Position numbers and translations under genes: made by a program
Assembly: GCF_000621145.1 (NCBI RefSeq)
Contig: NZ_JHZB01000008.1
Location: forward strand, 62,001 to 126,000
DNA from: Desulfobulbus elongatus DSM 2908
Lineage (GTDB): Bacteria; Desulfobacterota; Desulfobulbia; Desulfobulbales; Desulfobulbaceae
Length of the DNA: 64,000 nucleotides
Direction of reading: 5' to 3'
Notes under the pieces: generated by a model
The model's database searches: none
The model's input: the letters and a program-made list of their open reading frames with translations, nothing else
What the model was told of the DNA's origin: nothing
Shown: in pieces, positions 38,618 through 47,658 of the stretch
Numbering within the stretch: the stretch's first letter is position 1
How the letters are laid out: every line of letters starts with the position of its first letter

Positions 38618-39406
38618 ATGCAGCCCCTGCTCACCGTCAACGATCTGACCATGGATTTCGGCGGCATCCGCGCCGTGGATCGGGTGGATCTGCGCCTCCG
38701 TCCGGGCGAAATCGTGGCCCTGATCGGCCCCAACGGCGCCGGCAAGACCACCTTGTTCAATTGCCTGACCGGACTCCATCGCCCTACTGGCGGCGATCTG
38801 GTGCTGGCGCCGCCCGGACGGCCGCAACGGAACCTGAACGGCCTGCCGCCCCACCGGATCACCGCGGCGGGTCTGGCCCGCACCTTCCAGAACATCCGCC
38901 TTTTCCCCCACATGACCGTACTGGAAAACGTGATGGTCGGCCGCCACTGCCGCACGACATCAAAGGTGTTCGGAGCGATCTTCAGGCCCGAGGCAACGGT
39001 GCGCGAGGAAAGGGAAACCGTTGGCATGAGCCTTGCTTTGCTCGAACGGATCGGACTGGCCGAGCAGGCGGACGAATGGGCCGCAAACCTGCCGTACGGC
39101 GCCCAGCGGCGGCTGGAAATCGCCCGAGCCCTGGCCACCGAGCCCCTGCTGCTGCTGCTCGACGAGCCGGCGGCCGGGATGAATCCGCAGGAAACCCAGG
39201 AACTGGACGCCCTGATCACCTCACTCAGGGACGATGGCCTGGCCATCCTGCTGATCGAGCACGACATGAAGCTGGTGATGCGCCTCTCGGACCACATCGT
39301 TGTCATGGATTACGGCCGTAAGATCGCCGAAGGCACGCCCGAGGAAATTCGACGCCATCCGGCGGTGATCAGGGCCTATCTGGGTGAGGAGGAGTACGGT
39401 GCTTGA
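38618..39406 (+). CDS. livG: Branched-chain amino acid ABC transporter ATPase LivG
   Basis: A 262-residue ATPase with Walker A GPNGAGKTT, the Liv-type signature LPYGAQRRLEIARAL in place of LSGGQ, Walker B LLLLLDEPAAGMNP and the His switch IEHDMKLVM. Start ATG at 38618, 23 bp after livM. It overlaps livF by 8 bp. Confidence 0.95.
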   Translation: MQPLLTVNDLTMDFGGIRAVDRVDLRLRPGEIVALIGPNGAGKTTLFNCLTGLHRPTGGDLVLAPPGRPQRNLNGLPPHRITAAGLARTFQNIRLFPHMTVLENVMVGRHCRTTSKVFGAIFRPEATVREERETVGMSLALLERIGLAEQADEWAANLPYGAQRRLEIARALATEPLLLLLDEPAAGMNPQETQELDALITSLRDDGLAILLIEHDMKLVMRLSDHIVVMDYGRKIAEGTPEEIRRHPAVIRAYLGEEEYGA

Positions 39407-40106
39407 ACTGCGCGCCATCGACGCGGCCTACGGCCACATCCAGGCGCTCCGCCAGGTCAGCCTGCGGGTGGACCGGGGCGAAATCGTCACCCTGATCGGC
39501 GCCAACGGCGCCGGCAAGACCACCACCTTGATGGCGATCAGCGGCCTGGTGCCGCCTTGCCGGGGCGAGATCCTGTTCGAGGGCCGGCCCGTTGGCGGCT
39601 TGCCGCCGGAGGCACTGGTCCGGCTCGGGATCTGCCAAGTGCCCGAGGGCCGCCATGTCTTTCCCGACCTGACCGTGGCGGAAAACCTCGACATGGGGGC
39701 CTTTCTTCGCCGGGACAGACGGCAGGTGGCCGCAGACCGGGAACATCTCTACAACCTGTTTCCGGTCCTGAAACAGCGGCGCCACCAGCCGGGAGGCACC
39801 TTGTCCGGCGGCGAGCAGCAGATGCTCGCTATCTCACGGGCCCTGATGACCCGGCCCCGGCTTCTGCTCCTCGATGAGCCCTCCATGGGCCTGGCGCCGC
39901 TCATGACCAGGCATCTTTTTGAAATCATAATCAAAATAAATAAAGAACAACAACGAACCATCCTGCTGGTGGAGCAGAACGCCAACCTGGCCCTGCAGGT
40001 GGCGGACCGGGGCTATGTCCTCGAAAACGGCCGCATCGTCATGCACGACACGGCCGCGGCCCTCCGCCGCAATCCCGATATACAAAAAGCCTATCTCGGC
40101 ATCTGA
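39399..40106 (+). CDS. livF: Branched-chain amino acid ABC transporter ATPase LivF
   Basis: A 235-residue ATPase with Walker A GANGAGKTTTLMAISGL, signature LSGGEQQMLAISRAL, Walker B LLLLDEPSMGLAP and LVEQNANLALQ. I chose the GTG at 39399, which follows AGGAGGAG by 4-5 nt; an earlier GTG overlaps that ribosome binding site. Last gene of the liv transporter. Confidence 0.95.
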   Translation: MLELRAIDAAYGHIQALRQVSLRVDRGEIVTLIGANGAGKTTTLMAISGLVPPCRGEILFEGRPVGGLPPEALVRLGICQVPEGRHVFPDLTVAENLDMGAFLRRDRRQVAADREHLYNLFPVLKQRRHQPGGTLSGGEQQMLAISRALMTRPRLLLLDEPSMGLAPLMTRHLFEIIIKINKEQQRTILLVEQNANLALQVADRGYVLENGRIVMHDTAAALRRNPDIQKAYLGI

Positions 40107-40153
40107 TTGCCGAGCCGATTAGGCATGAAAAGACACAAGGATAACAGGAAAAC

Positions 40154-41161
40154 ATGAAGGACATTGTGAAAGTAGGCGTGATAGGTGTCGGTTATCTTGG
40201 GCGTTTTCATGCCCAGAAATATGCGGCCATGGCCGATGTCGACCTGGTGGGCGTGGTTGACACCGATCCGGAACGGGCCCGGCAGGTGGCCGAGGAATGC
40301 GCCACCCGGCCCTTTGCCGAATACCACGACCTGCTCGCCCAGGTCGATGCGGTGTCGGTCGTGGTGCCGACCAGCCTGCATCACGAGGTGGCCAAGGCCT
40401 GCCTGCAGCAGCGCGTCGATGTCATGGTGGAAAAGCCCGTTACCACCACCCTGGCCGAGGCCGACGACCTGATCCGGCTGGCCCGCGAACAACAGTGCAT
40501 CCTCCAGGTGGGGCATCTGGAACGGTTCAACCCGGCCGTGCTCGCCATGCAGCCCCTGCTCACCCATCCCCTGTTCATCGAGGCGCATCGCATCGCGGTA
40601 TTCAAGGAGAGGGGCACGGACGTGGATGTGGTGCTCGATCTGATGATCCACGACATCGATATCGTCCTGTCCATCGTCAAGTCGCCGATCGTGTCGATCC
40701 TCACCGCCGGCGCCCCGGTGATCACCCGGCTGACCGACATCGCCAACGCCCGTCTGATCTTTGCCAACGGCTGCACCGCCAACATCACGGTGAGCCGCAT
40801 CTCCATGGAAACCATGCGGCGCATGCGCATCTTCCAGCCCGGCCAGTACCTGTCGGTGGATTTCGGCCGCAAGGAGATCATGGCGGTGCGGCTGCAACCG
40901 GACAAGGACGGCGGCCATCCCATGCCGGAGATCAGCAAGTCGTCCTTCCAGGACCAGGATGCGCTCGAGCTGGAGCTGCGCGATTTTGTCCGCCATGTCC
41001 GCGAGCGCAGCCGACCGGCCGTTGGCGGCGAAGAGGGACGGCGCGCCCTGGACGTGGCCCTGCAGGTGATCGCCCAGATCCACAGCGACCGCGAGCGGAT
41101 CGAGCAGATCCTCCGGGACGAGGGCCGCACCGACCTGCTGGCCTTCTTGCAGCCCCACTGA
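40154..41161 (+). CDS. Gfo/Idh/MocA-family NAD(P)-dependent oxidoreductase next to lpxB
   Basis: A 335-residue oxidoreductase with an N-terminal Rossmann fold (VGVIGVGYLGRFHAQKY), the active-site lysine in VMVEKPVTTTLAEAD and HLERFNPAVLA, and a C-terminal Gfo/Idh domain with DLMIHDIDIVL. Family members oxidise or reduce sugars or sugar nucleotides. Its place 6 bp before lpxB suggests a sugar-nucleotide step in lipid A or surface glycan synthesis; a GnnA-like role (UDP-GlcNAc 3-oxidation for amide-linked lipid A) is possible but inferred from context only. Confidence 0.87.
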   Translation: MKDIVKVGVIGVGYLGRFHAQKYAAMADVDLVGVVDTDPERARQVAEECATRPFAEYHDLLAQVDAVSVVVPTSLHHEVAKACLQQRVDVMVEKPVTTTLAEADDLIRLAREQQCILQVGHLERFNPAVLAMQPLLTHPLFIEAHRIAVFKERGTDVDVVLDLMIHDIDIVLSIVKSPIVSILTAGAPVITRLTDIANARLIFANGCTANITVSRISMETMRRMRIFQPGQYLSVDFGRKEIMAVRLQPDKDGGHPMPEISKSSFQDQDALELELRDFVRHVRERSRPAVGGEEGRRALDVALQVIAQIHSDRERIEQILRDEGRTDLLAFLQPH

Positions 41162-41167
41162 CGAACG

Positions 41168-42355
41168 ATGAGTGAATTCCGACAGAGCGAACAGCCACGC
41201 GAGGTCATGATCGTGGCCGGCGAGGCCTCGGGCGACCTGCACGGCGCCCATCTGGTCCGGTCCATGCTGGCCCGCGACCCGCACCTGCGCTTCTGCGGCA
41301 TGGGCGGCCGGGAATTGCAGGCCGCCGACGTGGAGTTGCTGGCCGATGCCGCCAAGCTGGCGGTGGTGGGCGCGGTGGAGGTGCTCAGCCATCTGGGCGA
41401 CATCCTCCGGGCCCGTCGCGCCCTGATCGAACGCATGCGCGACCACCGCCCTGCCCTGCTGATCCTGATCGACTATCCGGACTTCAACCTTTTGCTGGCC
41501 AGAAAGGCCAAACAGTTCGGCATCCCGGTCTTCTACTACATTAGCCCCCAGATCTGGGCCTGGCGCAGCGGCCGGGTCCGCACCATCAAACGGCTGGTCG
41601 ACCGGATGGCGGTGATTCTCCCCTTCGAACCCGACTTTTATGCCCGCCACGGCATGGAGGTCGATTTTGTCGGCCATCCGCTGCTCGACTCGGTCAAACC
41701 CGGCCTGTCTCCCTCCGAATTCAGGAGCAGGCACGGTATCGGGGCGGACCGCACCCTGGTCGGGCTCCTGCCCGGCAGCCGGCGCAAGGAGATCGCGGCC
41801 CTGCTGCCGGTCTTTCTGGAGGCCGCCGGCCGCCTGGCCCGCGACATGCCCCGTCTCACCTTTCTCCTGCCCCAGGCGCCCACGGTGAGCCGCGCCCTGC
41901 TCGACCAACACGGCCTGGCCGCCTGGCAGGAGCGCCTCGACATCCGGGTAATTACGGAAGACCGCTACGCCATGATGGCGGCCTGCGACGCGGCGATGGC
42001 CGCCTCGGGCACGGCGGTGCTGGAACTGGGCATCCTGGGGGTCCCGACCGTGGCCGCCTACCGGATGAGCCCGCATACCTACTGGCTGGGCCGGCTGCTG
42101 ATCCGGGGCCTGCGGTTTTTTTCCCTCATCAACCTGATCGCCGGGCGCGACATCATCCCCGAACTCCTGCAGGATGCGGCCAATCCGGACCAGATCGCGC
42201 AGGAAACCCGAAGCATGCTGATCGACCAGGCAAGGCGGCAGGCCATCCTGGCAGGCCTGGACGAAGTGCGGCAGCAACTGGGCGGGCCGGGCGCCTCGGA
42301 CCGGGCCGCAGCCGTTGCCCTAAGCCTGCTCGCCGAACGGGGTGCCCATGGATGA
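41168..42355 (+). CDS. lpxB: Lipid-A-disaccharide synthase
   Basis: Condenses UDP-diacylglucosamine with lipid X to form the lipid A disaccharide; a GT19 glycosyltransferase at the inner membrane. The 395-residue protein has VAGEASGDLHGAHL, ISPQIWAWRSGRV, LPFEPDFYARHG, LLPGSRRKEI and AASGTAVLELG. It follows the Gfo/Idh gene by 6 bp and overlaps the Smr gene by 8 bp. Confidence 0.96.
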   Translation: MSEFRQSEQPREVMIVAGEASGDLHGAHLVRSMLARDPHLRFCGMGGRELQAADVELLADAAKLAVVGAVEVLSHLGDILRARRALIERMRDHRPALLILIDYPDFNLLLARKAKQFGIPVFYYISPQIWAWRSGRVRTIKRLVDRMAVILPFEPDFYARHGMEVDFVGHPLLDSVKPGLSPSEFRSRHGIGADRTLVGLLPGSRRKEIAALLPVFLEAAGRLARDMPRLTFLLPQAPTVSRALLDQHGLAAWQERLDIRVITEDRYAMMAACDAAMAASGTAVLELGILGVPTVAAYRMSPHTYWLGRLLIRGLRFFSLINLIAGRDIIPELLQDAANPDQIAQETRSMLIDQARRQAILAGLDEVRQQLGGPGASDRAAAVALSLLAERGAHG

Positions 42356-42647
42356 ACTGGAGCCGGTGGCCCTGCCCATCGACGGCACCCTCGACCTGCA
42401 CGCTTTCAGGCCCGCGGACATCAAGACGCTCGTTCCGGACTATCTGGAGGAATGCCGCCGACACGGCATCTTCCAGGTGCGCATCATTCACGGCAAGGGA
42501 ACCGGCACCCTGCGGCGGACGGTGCACGCCTTGCTCGGCCGGTTGGACATGGTGGCCGGGTTTCGTCTGGCCGACGAAACCGGCGGTTCCTGGGGGGCTA
42601 CGCTGGTTACTCTGCGGGAGGAGGAGCGGCGGCCATCGGCTCGATGA
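42348..42647 (+). CDS. Small MutS-related (Smr) domain protein
   Basis: A 99-residue protein that is almost entirely an Smr domain: TLDLHAFRPAD holds the DLH motif, and IIHGKGTGTLRR the HGxG motif linked to nuclease activity in Smr proteins. It starts within the last 8 bp of lpxB and ends overlapping, by 41 bp, a convergent gene. Likely a nicking or RNA-cleaving nuclease, target unknown. Confidence 0.87.
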   Translation: MDELEPVALPIDGTLDLHAFRPADIKTLVPDYLEECRRHGIFQVRIIHGKGTGTLRRTVHALLGRLDMVAGFRLADETGGSWGATLVTLREEERRPSAR

Positions 42648-43119
42648 GGCCGTGCTCGGCGGCCAGCCGCCGCACCTGGAGCATGAAGGTTGAGGGCAGC
42701 GGCAGTTCCTGGTCTTCCTGCAGGATGCCAAGCGCCCTGGCCATGAGCAGGGAGGGGATGGAATGGATGCCCTCCTGGTTGTCGCAGATGGTCTGCATGC
42801 GCAGGGCATCGGTGAGCAGAGGCCGCAGCGGCGCGCAGGTGGTGGCCAGCTCCCGCAACTCCTGCTCCACCAGTTCCCGGTTGGCGGCGCCGAAGGCCGC
42901 CACCGCCGCATCCGCCGGCCGGGTACCGAAGAGGTTGTTGATCACCGCGCCGGCCAGCTGCGTGTGCGCGGGTTCGCTCCGGTCGACGTACCGGTCGTGG
43001 ATGCTCTGCCGCAGCATCTTGAACAGCAGCATCTGCACGGTGACGATCGCCTCCCGCATCACCGGGATCACCTTGTTATCGATCAAAGGCTTGTCTTTCC
43101 CTGCCGCTGTCTCGCTCAT
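42607..43119 (-). CDS. Conserved hypothetical protein
   Basis: A 170-residue, probably cytoplasmic and mostly helical protein that I do not recognise (start MSETAAGKDKP, later IHDRYVDRSEPAHTQLAGAV). Its ATG overlaps the stop of the DUF493 gene upstream (ATGA), so the two are translationally coupled, and its 3' end overlaps the convergent Smr gene by 41 bp. Coupling supports it being real. No function is proposed. Confidence 0.65.
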   Translation of the reverse strand: MSETAAGKDKPLIDNKVIPVMREAIVTVQMLLFKMLRQSIHDRYVDRSEPAHTQLAGAVINNLFGTRPADAAVAAFGAANRELVEQELRELATTCAPLRPLLTDALRMQTICDNQEGIHSIPSLLMARALGILQEDQELPLPSTFMLQVRRLAAEHGLIEPMAAAPPPAE

Positions 43120-43382
43120 AACACCACCCTGATGGCCGGATCGGCGGCAAACTGCCGGTAGAGGCGCAGCCGTTCGGCTTCGTCGGCCACTGTCAGTTCC
43201 ACGATGACGCTCAGATACCGGCCGCCGGAGCTGACGTTGCCGTCGGTGATCTCGCAGGCCGACCTGTCCACCACCATGCCGACCGCCGCGATCATGGCGG
43301 CCCGTTCCTCCCCGATCAGGCGAAACTGCCACCGGCAGGGAAAGTCGATCTCCGGCTTGCAGCCGCTGTTGCCGTTGTTCAT
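43116..43382 (-). CDS. DUF493 (YbeD-like) family protein
   Basis: An 88-residue protein with the DUF493 pattern: IDFPCRWQFRLIG near the N-terminus, then SSGGRYLSVIVELTVADE and a C-terminal LYRQFAADPAIRVVL. The ferredoxin-like fold resembles ACT domains and may bind a small molecule, as proposed for YbeD. It overlaps the following gene by 4 bp. Confidence 0.8.
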   Translation of the reverse strand: MNNGNSGCKPEIDFPCRWQFRLIGEERAAMIAAVGMVVDRSACEITDGNVSSGGRYLSVIVELTVADEAERLRLYRQFAADPAIRVVL

Positions 43383-43513
43383 GCCTGTACTCCTTTGCGC
43401 GGCCTTATACCGCAGTCCGCCGTGCGTGCCAACGAAAAGAGTGTTTTTTGTTTTCCGGCCGCGGTGCTATGATTTCATAGACCCCTCCAGCAACCGTTCT
43501 CCGGAGCACTGTC

Positions 43514-44428
43514 ATGCGTTTTCCTCTTCTCATCGTCAGCCAGCACCTGAAGTTCGAGGCTTTTTTCGCTGAATTCCCGAACTCATTCGAGACAACCGTG
43601 GTCACGTGCGGCCAGGATGCCCTCGCCGCTCTGGCCAGGCCGACCGCCTGGAGCGGTCTGCTGGTTGCCGCCCGCCTGCCCGACATGGACGGCCTGGACC
43701 TGCTCGAACAGGCGGAGTCGATCTCGCCCGCCATCCCCCTGCTCCTGGTCCCGGATGCGGAAGTCGCCGAATTCCTGCCGCTGGCCAACAGCCGCTCGGT
43801 CTTCCGGGTGGTGCCGGAGAGTACGCCCGCCGACATTCTGGCCACCATTCTGCTCGATACCGTGCGGCAGTTCGACCTGGTCCAGCGGGAACACGGCCTC
43901 CAGACACGCATTGACCGACTGTCGCACACCGACCCGCTCACCGGCTGTTACAACCGGGTGCACATCCACGCCCTGCTGCACAGGGAGTTGCGCCGTTCCC
44001 TTCGCTACCGGCATTCGCTCTCGATCATCCTCTGTGATATCGACGGGCTGGCCGCGATCAACGAGGCCTTTGGCCACCGGGCCGGCGATGCGGTCCTCAC
44101 CGCTTTCGCGCGTGCGGCCGAACAGGCGATCCGTCAGGATGTCGACACCATCGCGCGCTGGGGCGGCGACGAGTTTCTCTTCGTCCTGCCGGAGACTCCC
44201 CTCAGCGGCGCCGGCAGGGTCGCCACCCGACTCAGGGAACAGTGCGTCCGGCTCGGCTGCACCGTGAATGGCCATGCCCTTGCTTGCAACGCCAGTTTCG
44301 GCGTGGCCGGTTTCGTCCCCGAAACCGCGGCGCGTACCGCCGAGGCCGGGGATCTGCTGCTGATCGCCGAACGCTGTCTGCTCCAGGCCAAGGCTGCCGG
44401 CGGCAATCAGGTGCTCTGCTGCCCCTGA
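43514..44428 (+). CDS. Diguanylate cyclase with degenerate receiver domain
   Basis: A 304-residue protein: N-terminal receiver-like domain (about 1-125) that has lost the acidic pocket (IVSQHL) and the acceptor Asp (VAARLPDMDG has Ala in its place), then a GGDEF domain (about 140-300) with an intact active site RWGGDEFLFVLPE near 217. The residues expected for an RxxD inhibitory site read QDVD, so product inhibition is unlikely. It makes cyclic di-GMP. SD CCGGAG precedes the ATG. Confidence 0.9.
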   Translation: MRFPLLIVSQHLKFEAFFAEFPNSFETTVVTCGQDALAALARPTAWSGLLVAARLPDMDGLDLLEQAESISPAIPLLLVPDAEVAEFLPLANSRSVFRVVPESTPADILATILLDTVRQFDLVQREHGLQTRIDRLSHTDPLTGCYNRVHIHALLHRELRRSLRYRHSLSIILCDIDGLAAINEAFGHRAGDAVLTAFARAAEQAIRQDVDTIARWGGDEFLFVLPETPLSGAGRVATRLREQCVRLGCTVNGHALACNASFGVAGFVPETAARTAEAGDLLLIAERCLLQAKAAGGNQVLCCP

Positions 44429-44486
44429 GCCAACCCGCCTTTTTCTTCGGCGCTCCGGGCGTCGTCGCAACAACCGGCCGGAACGA

Positions 44487-44900
44487 TCAGCTCAGCCGCC
44501 GGGTGGCGCTGCCGTTGATCAGGGTGATCTGATCGTTAAGCGTCCACATGTCGTAGATATAGCCCAGGCCGCACAGACCGAGGGTAAGCAGATAGAGGAG
44601 GCCGGTCCAGATCTTGCCCATATAGAAACGATGGATGCCGAACAGCCCCAGAAAAACCAGCAGAAGCCAGGCGACGTTGTAGTCGATCGGGCCGGGGATG
44701 GAGCGGATGGCGGCCTCGCGGTCCATGGCGGGAATGAGGAAGAGGTCGACGATCCAGCCGATGAAGAAGAGCCCCAGGGTAAAAAAGTAAATGGTGCCGG
44801 TCACCGGCTTGCCGTAATAGAAACGGTGGGCACCGATGAAGCCGAACAGCCAGGCCGCATAACCGACGACCAGATTGTGGGTGGGATGGGGTATGTCCAT
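44487..44900 (-). CDS. Tandem TM2-domain membrane protein
   Basis: A 137-residue membrane protein with two TM2 domains, each with the pattern GxHRFYxGK (FIGAHRFYYGKPVTG and GIHRFYMGKIWTG) followed by a second helix with GWIVDLF or GYIYDMW. TM2 domains are of unknown function. It begins 5 bp after nagZ and is convergent with the diguanylate cyclase. Confidence 0.9.
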   Translation of the reverse strand: MDIPHPTHNLVVGYAAWLFGFIGAHRFYYGKPVTGTIYFFTLGLFFIGWIVDLFLIPAMDREAAIRSIPGPIDYNVAWLLLVFLGLFGIHRFYMGKIWTGLLYLLTLGLCGLGYIYDMWTLNDQITLINGSATRRLS

Positions 44901-44905
44901 GGTTG

Positions 44906-45934
44906 TTACCCTGAAATCGTTGCCTTGAATCGCGCGATGCGCGCCAGTGAACTGCGGATACGATGGGTTTCGATCCGGCCGCTGTCAAGCAGGGCGCGGA
45001 TCGACCGGATGCCTTCGGTCACTGCATCTTCGGTCGGCCTGAGATTGTTGCCGACCACTACCACATCCACCCCGGCGAGCACGGCCCGCTGCACGGCTTC
45101 GCCATAGGCCCAGCCCGCGCCGATGGCCCGCATCTGCACGTCGTCGCTGAACACCACCCCGGCAAAGCCGAGTTCCCGCCGCAGCAGGCCGGTGATCACC
45201 GCCGGCGACAGGGTGGCCGGCAGTCCCGACGGATCGAGACGACGGTTGACCAGGTGCGCTGTCATGATTCCGTCACTGTATCCCGCAGCCAGCAATTTCC
45301 GGTAGGGTTCCAACTCGACGGCTTGCCATTTCTCGGTACTATCGACGAAACCGAGGTGGGAATCGCTGCCGGCGCTGCCATGACCGGGAAAATGCTTGAG
45401 GCAGCACCCGATGCCGTGGCGGTGGTGGGCCTCGATGAAGGCGCGGGCATGGCCGGCCACCAGTTCCGGGTCGGCGCCGAAGCTTCGCTGGTAGCGGCCG
45501 ATGATCGGATTGTCCGGGTTGAGATCGAGATCCACCACCGGCGCGAAGTTGAGATTGATGCCGCATTCGGCCAGTTCCGCGGCCATGAGCTCGGCGGCGC
45601 GGGCCGTGGCCTCGATGCCTTCTTCGGCCAGTTCCGCGGCGTTGCGCGATGGTCGGAACCCGTCCCGTGGCACCAGCCGGCAAACCCTGCCCCCCTCCTG
45701 GTCAACGGCGATGAACGGCGGCATGGCGGCGCAACGCCGCAACCCGGCGACCAGCCGCTTGAGCTGGCCGGGCGAACGGATGTTCTGCACCGAGCCGTCG
45801 ACGTTGCGGGCAAAGAGAATCACCCCGCCCAGACACTCCTCGGCCAGGGCGCGGGCAAGCCAATGGTCCGCCCCCACCTCGCAGCCGGAAAATCCGACCA
45901 GGAACATCTGGCCCAGATTCAGTTCGTTCCCCAT
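44906..45934 (-). CDS. nagZ: Beta-N-acetylhexosaminidase (GH3), peptidoglycan recycling
   Basis: NagZ removes GlcNAc from muropeptides in the cytoplasm. The 342-residue GH3 enzyme has the substrate-binding DQEGGRVCRL, the diagnostic CCLKHFPGHGSAGSDSHLG containing the catalytic-acid loop His/Asp pair, and VVFSDDVQMRAI with the catalytic nucleophile Asp. It is 5 bp upstream of the TM2 gene on this strand. Confidence 0.92.
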   Translation of the reverse strand: MGNELNLGQMFLVGFSGCEVGADHWLARALAEECLGGVILFARNVDGSVQNIRSPGQLKRLVAGLRRCAAMPPFIAVDQEGGRVCRLVPRDGFRPSRNAAELAEEGIEATARAAELMAAELAECGINLNFAPVVDLDLNPDNPIIGRYQRSFGADPELVAGHARAFIEAHHRHGIGCCLKHFPGHGSAGSDSHLGFVDSTEKWQAVELEPYRKLLAAGYSDGIMTAHLVNRRLDPSGLPATLSPAVITGLLRRELGFAGVVFSDDVQMRAIGAGWAYGEAVQRAVLAGVDVVVVGNNLRPTEDAVTEGIRSIRALLDSGRIETHRIRSSLARIARFKATISG

Positions 45935-46158
45935 CGTCTCGTCACGTCCGATATGTGCACCATATCAGGCTGATCCGCCACATCCGGCCCGCCTGTCCCC
46001 ATGGTTGGTCGAAAAATTGACAAGCACCTCTCGCCCTTTCTTGTCGGCACGGACATCAGTCAAAAACACCTTGATATTCTTGTATAATATAATTTTTTGT
46101 ACAACGGGCACAGAAATCGCTTATCCTGGGCAATGGCTCATTGTGTGATGCATTCTGC

Positions 46159-47217
46159 ATGAGGATCTCTGCCAATCAGCACCACAACCTCCAAGCCGAC
46201 CGCGTGACCGCTATGAACATGAAAGTGCTTGATGACCAGGTCGATATCCAGATCGCCTCCACCGTAGAGAATCTGCTGTCGGAACTCTGCCACTACCGGC
46301 AGCAATCGGAAAAGCTCCAGAAAATCAACACCCTCTACCAGAGAATGGCGGGAATCCTCGATCTGCCGGCCATGATCGAGGCCTATTCCATCTGGCTGAT
46401 GGAATTTGTCGGCCATGAGTTGATCGGCTATCACAACCCGACCCGTCAGCGCATGCACATGTTCTGCTCCTACCACGGCCCCAAGCGGCGGGAAGCCATC
46501 CAACTGGCGCAGGAAATCCTCGAGCAACCGGCGAGCCAGGAATCGGACACCGCCCTGGCCATCGGCTTCCGGGTGCACAAATGGGCGTTCACCTCCACTG
46601 ACTGCCAGGGGCTGCTGGTCATCCTGCGCAAGGGCAAGCCGCTGGTCGAGGACGAATTGCAGTTCATCGACGAGTCGCTCCTCATCCTGGCCGAACCGCT
46701 GAAGCGAGCCCTGGAATACGAAGAAATTTTCGCCCAGGCCCGCCGGGACAGCCTGACCGGCCTGCCCAACCGCTTCGTCTTCGAGGAGCGGATCGGCTCC
46801 ATCGTCGAACAGGCCCGGCGGCATGGCCATCCCCTGACGCTGGCCGCCCTGGATCTGGATCACTTCAAGGCGGTCAACGACACCATGGGGCATCTCATGG
46901 GCGATCAGGTGCTGAAACAGGTCGCCGAGACCCTGAAGAAGGAAATCCGCCTCACCGACATGCTGGTCCGCATGGGGGGCGACGAATTTCTCCTGGTCCT
47001 GCCCGACACCAGCATGCAGGATGCCAGATTTTTGGCCGAACGGCTCTGCCAGGCGGTGGAACGGCTCAACATCGTCACCAGGGCCGGCAGATTGGCGGTC
47101 AGCATCGGCCTGGCCGAATGGCAGCCAAGCATCACCATCGAGAGCTGGCTGGAGCAGGCCGACGATATCCTCTATCAGGCCAAGGCCAACGGCAGAGGGC
47201 AGGTCGCCGTCAATTAA
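46159..47217 (+). CDS. GAF-like/GGDEF diguanylate cyclase
   Basis: A protein of about 352 residues. The N-terminal 180 residues resemble a GAF-type sensor preceded by a helical segment; a GGDEF domain follows with RDSLTGLPNRFVFEERI, active site MGGDEFLLVLPDT (near 272) and a proper RxxD inhibitory site (RLTD, five residues before GGDEF). The start is uncertain: ATG at 46159 lacks a clear ribosome binding site, and ATGs near 46213 are alternatives. An AT-rich patch with TATAAT (46083-46088) lies upstream and may hold the promoter. Confidence 0.87.
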   Translation: MRISANQHHNLQADRVTAMNMKVLDDQVDIQIASTVENLLSELCHYRQQSEKLQKINTLYQRMAGILDLPAMIEAYSIWLMEFVGHELIGYHNPTRQRMHMFCSYHGPKRREAIQLAQEILEQPASQESDTALAIGFRVHKWAFTSTDCQGLLVILRKGKPLVEDELQFIDESLLILAEPLKRALEYEEIFAQARRDSLTGLPNRFVFEERIGSIVEQARRHGHPLTLAALDLDHFKAVNDTMGHLMGDQVLKQVAETLKKEIRLTDMLVRMGGDEFLLVLPDTSMQDARFLAERLCQAVERLNIVTRAGRLAVSIGLAEWQPSITIESWLEQADDILYQAKANGRGQVAVN

Positions 47218-47259
47218 CCGTCCTCCGCTCCCCCGGCAGCCGCCCCTGCCAGCAAACGC

Positions 47260-47658
47260 TCACTTGGCGGCCAGCTGCATCCTCAGCGGAATGCAGTGCA
47301 ACGAGCGCCCCTTCTGTTCGGTATGGCCGAGCTTCCACCCCGTACAGGTCAGACTGCCGCCGAGCTGTTGCTCGATCTCTCCCACCAGTCCCTTGATGTT
47401 GATCACCGGATGCCGGCTGAAGACCTCGGGCAGGCCGTAGGTCAGGTTGCAGGCCAGGCAGCGCCCCGGTCGTTCATGCAGGTTCAGGAGGAAATCAAGG
47501 GTGTGCCCCTGGGGATCGTACCCCGTGTAGGTCAGGGCGATATCGTAGGCGCCCTCGGCCGCGTCACCGAAAAGGGCGTCGAAAAAGGCATCGGTACGCT
47601 CCGGCGGGAACAGCGACCGGAGCACCTCATCCGTGAATATCTGTTCTGGCTGTATCAT
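47260..47658 (-). CDS. Conserved hypothetical protein
   Basis: A 132-residue soluble protein (start MIQPEQIFTDEVL) with two cysteines in RCLACNLTYGLP and the C-terminal GRSLHCIPLRMQL. I recall similar proteins in other Desulfobacterota carrying uninformative names, but cannot confirm it. The start at 47658 follows AGAGGA at about 11 nt; an ATG four codons earlier is possible. It is convergent with the upstream diguanylate cyclase and divergent from the helicase gene. Confidence 0.6.
   Translation of the reverse strand: MIQPEQIFTDEVLRSLFPPERTDAFFDALFGDAAEGAYDIALTYTGYDPQGHTLDFLLNLHERPGRCLACNLTYGLPEVFSRHPVINIKGLVGEIEQQLGGSLTCTGWKLGHTEQKGRSLHCIPLRMQLAAK

Noticed and set aside
43441-43473. Promoter for the first diguanylate cyclase (TTGTTT and TATGAT)
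   Set aside because: Spacing is only 14 bp and no better -35 was found.
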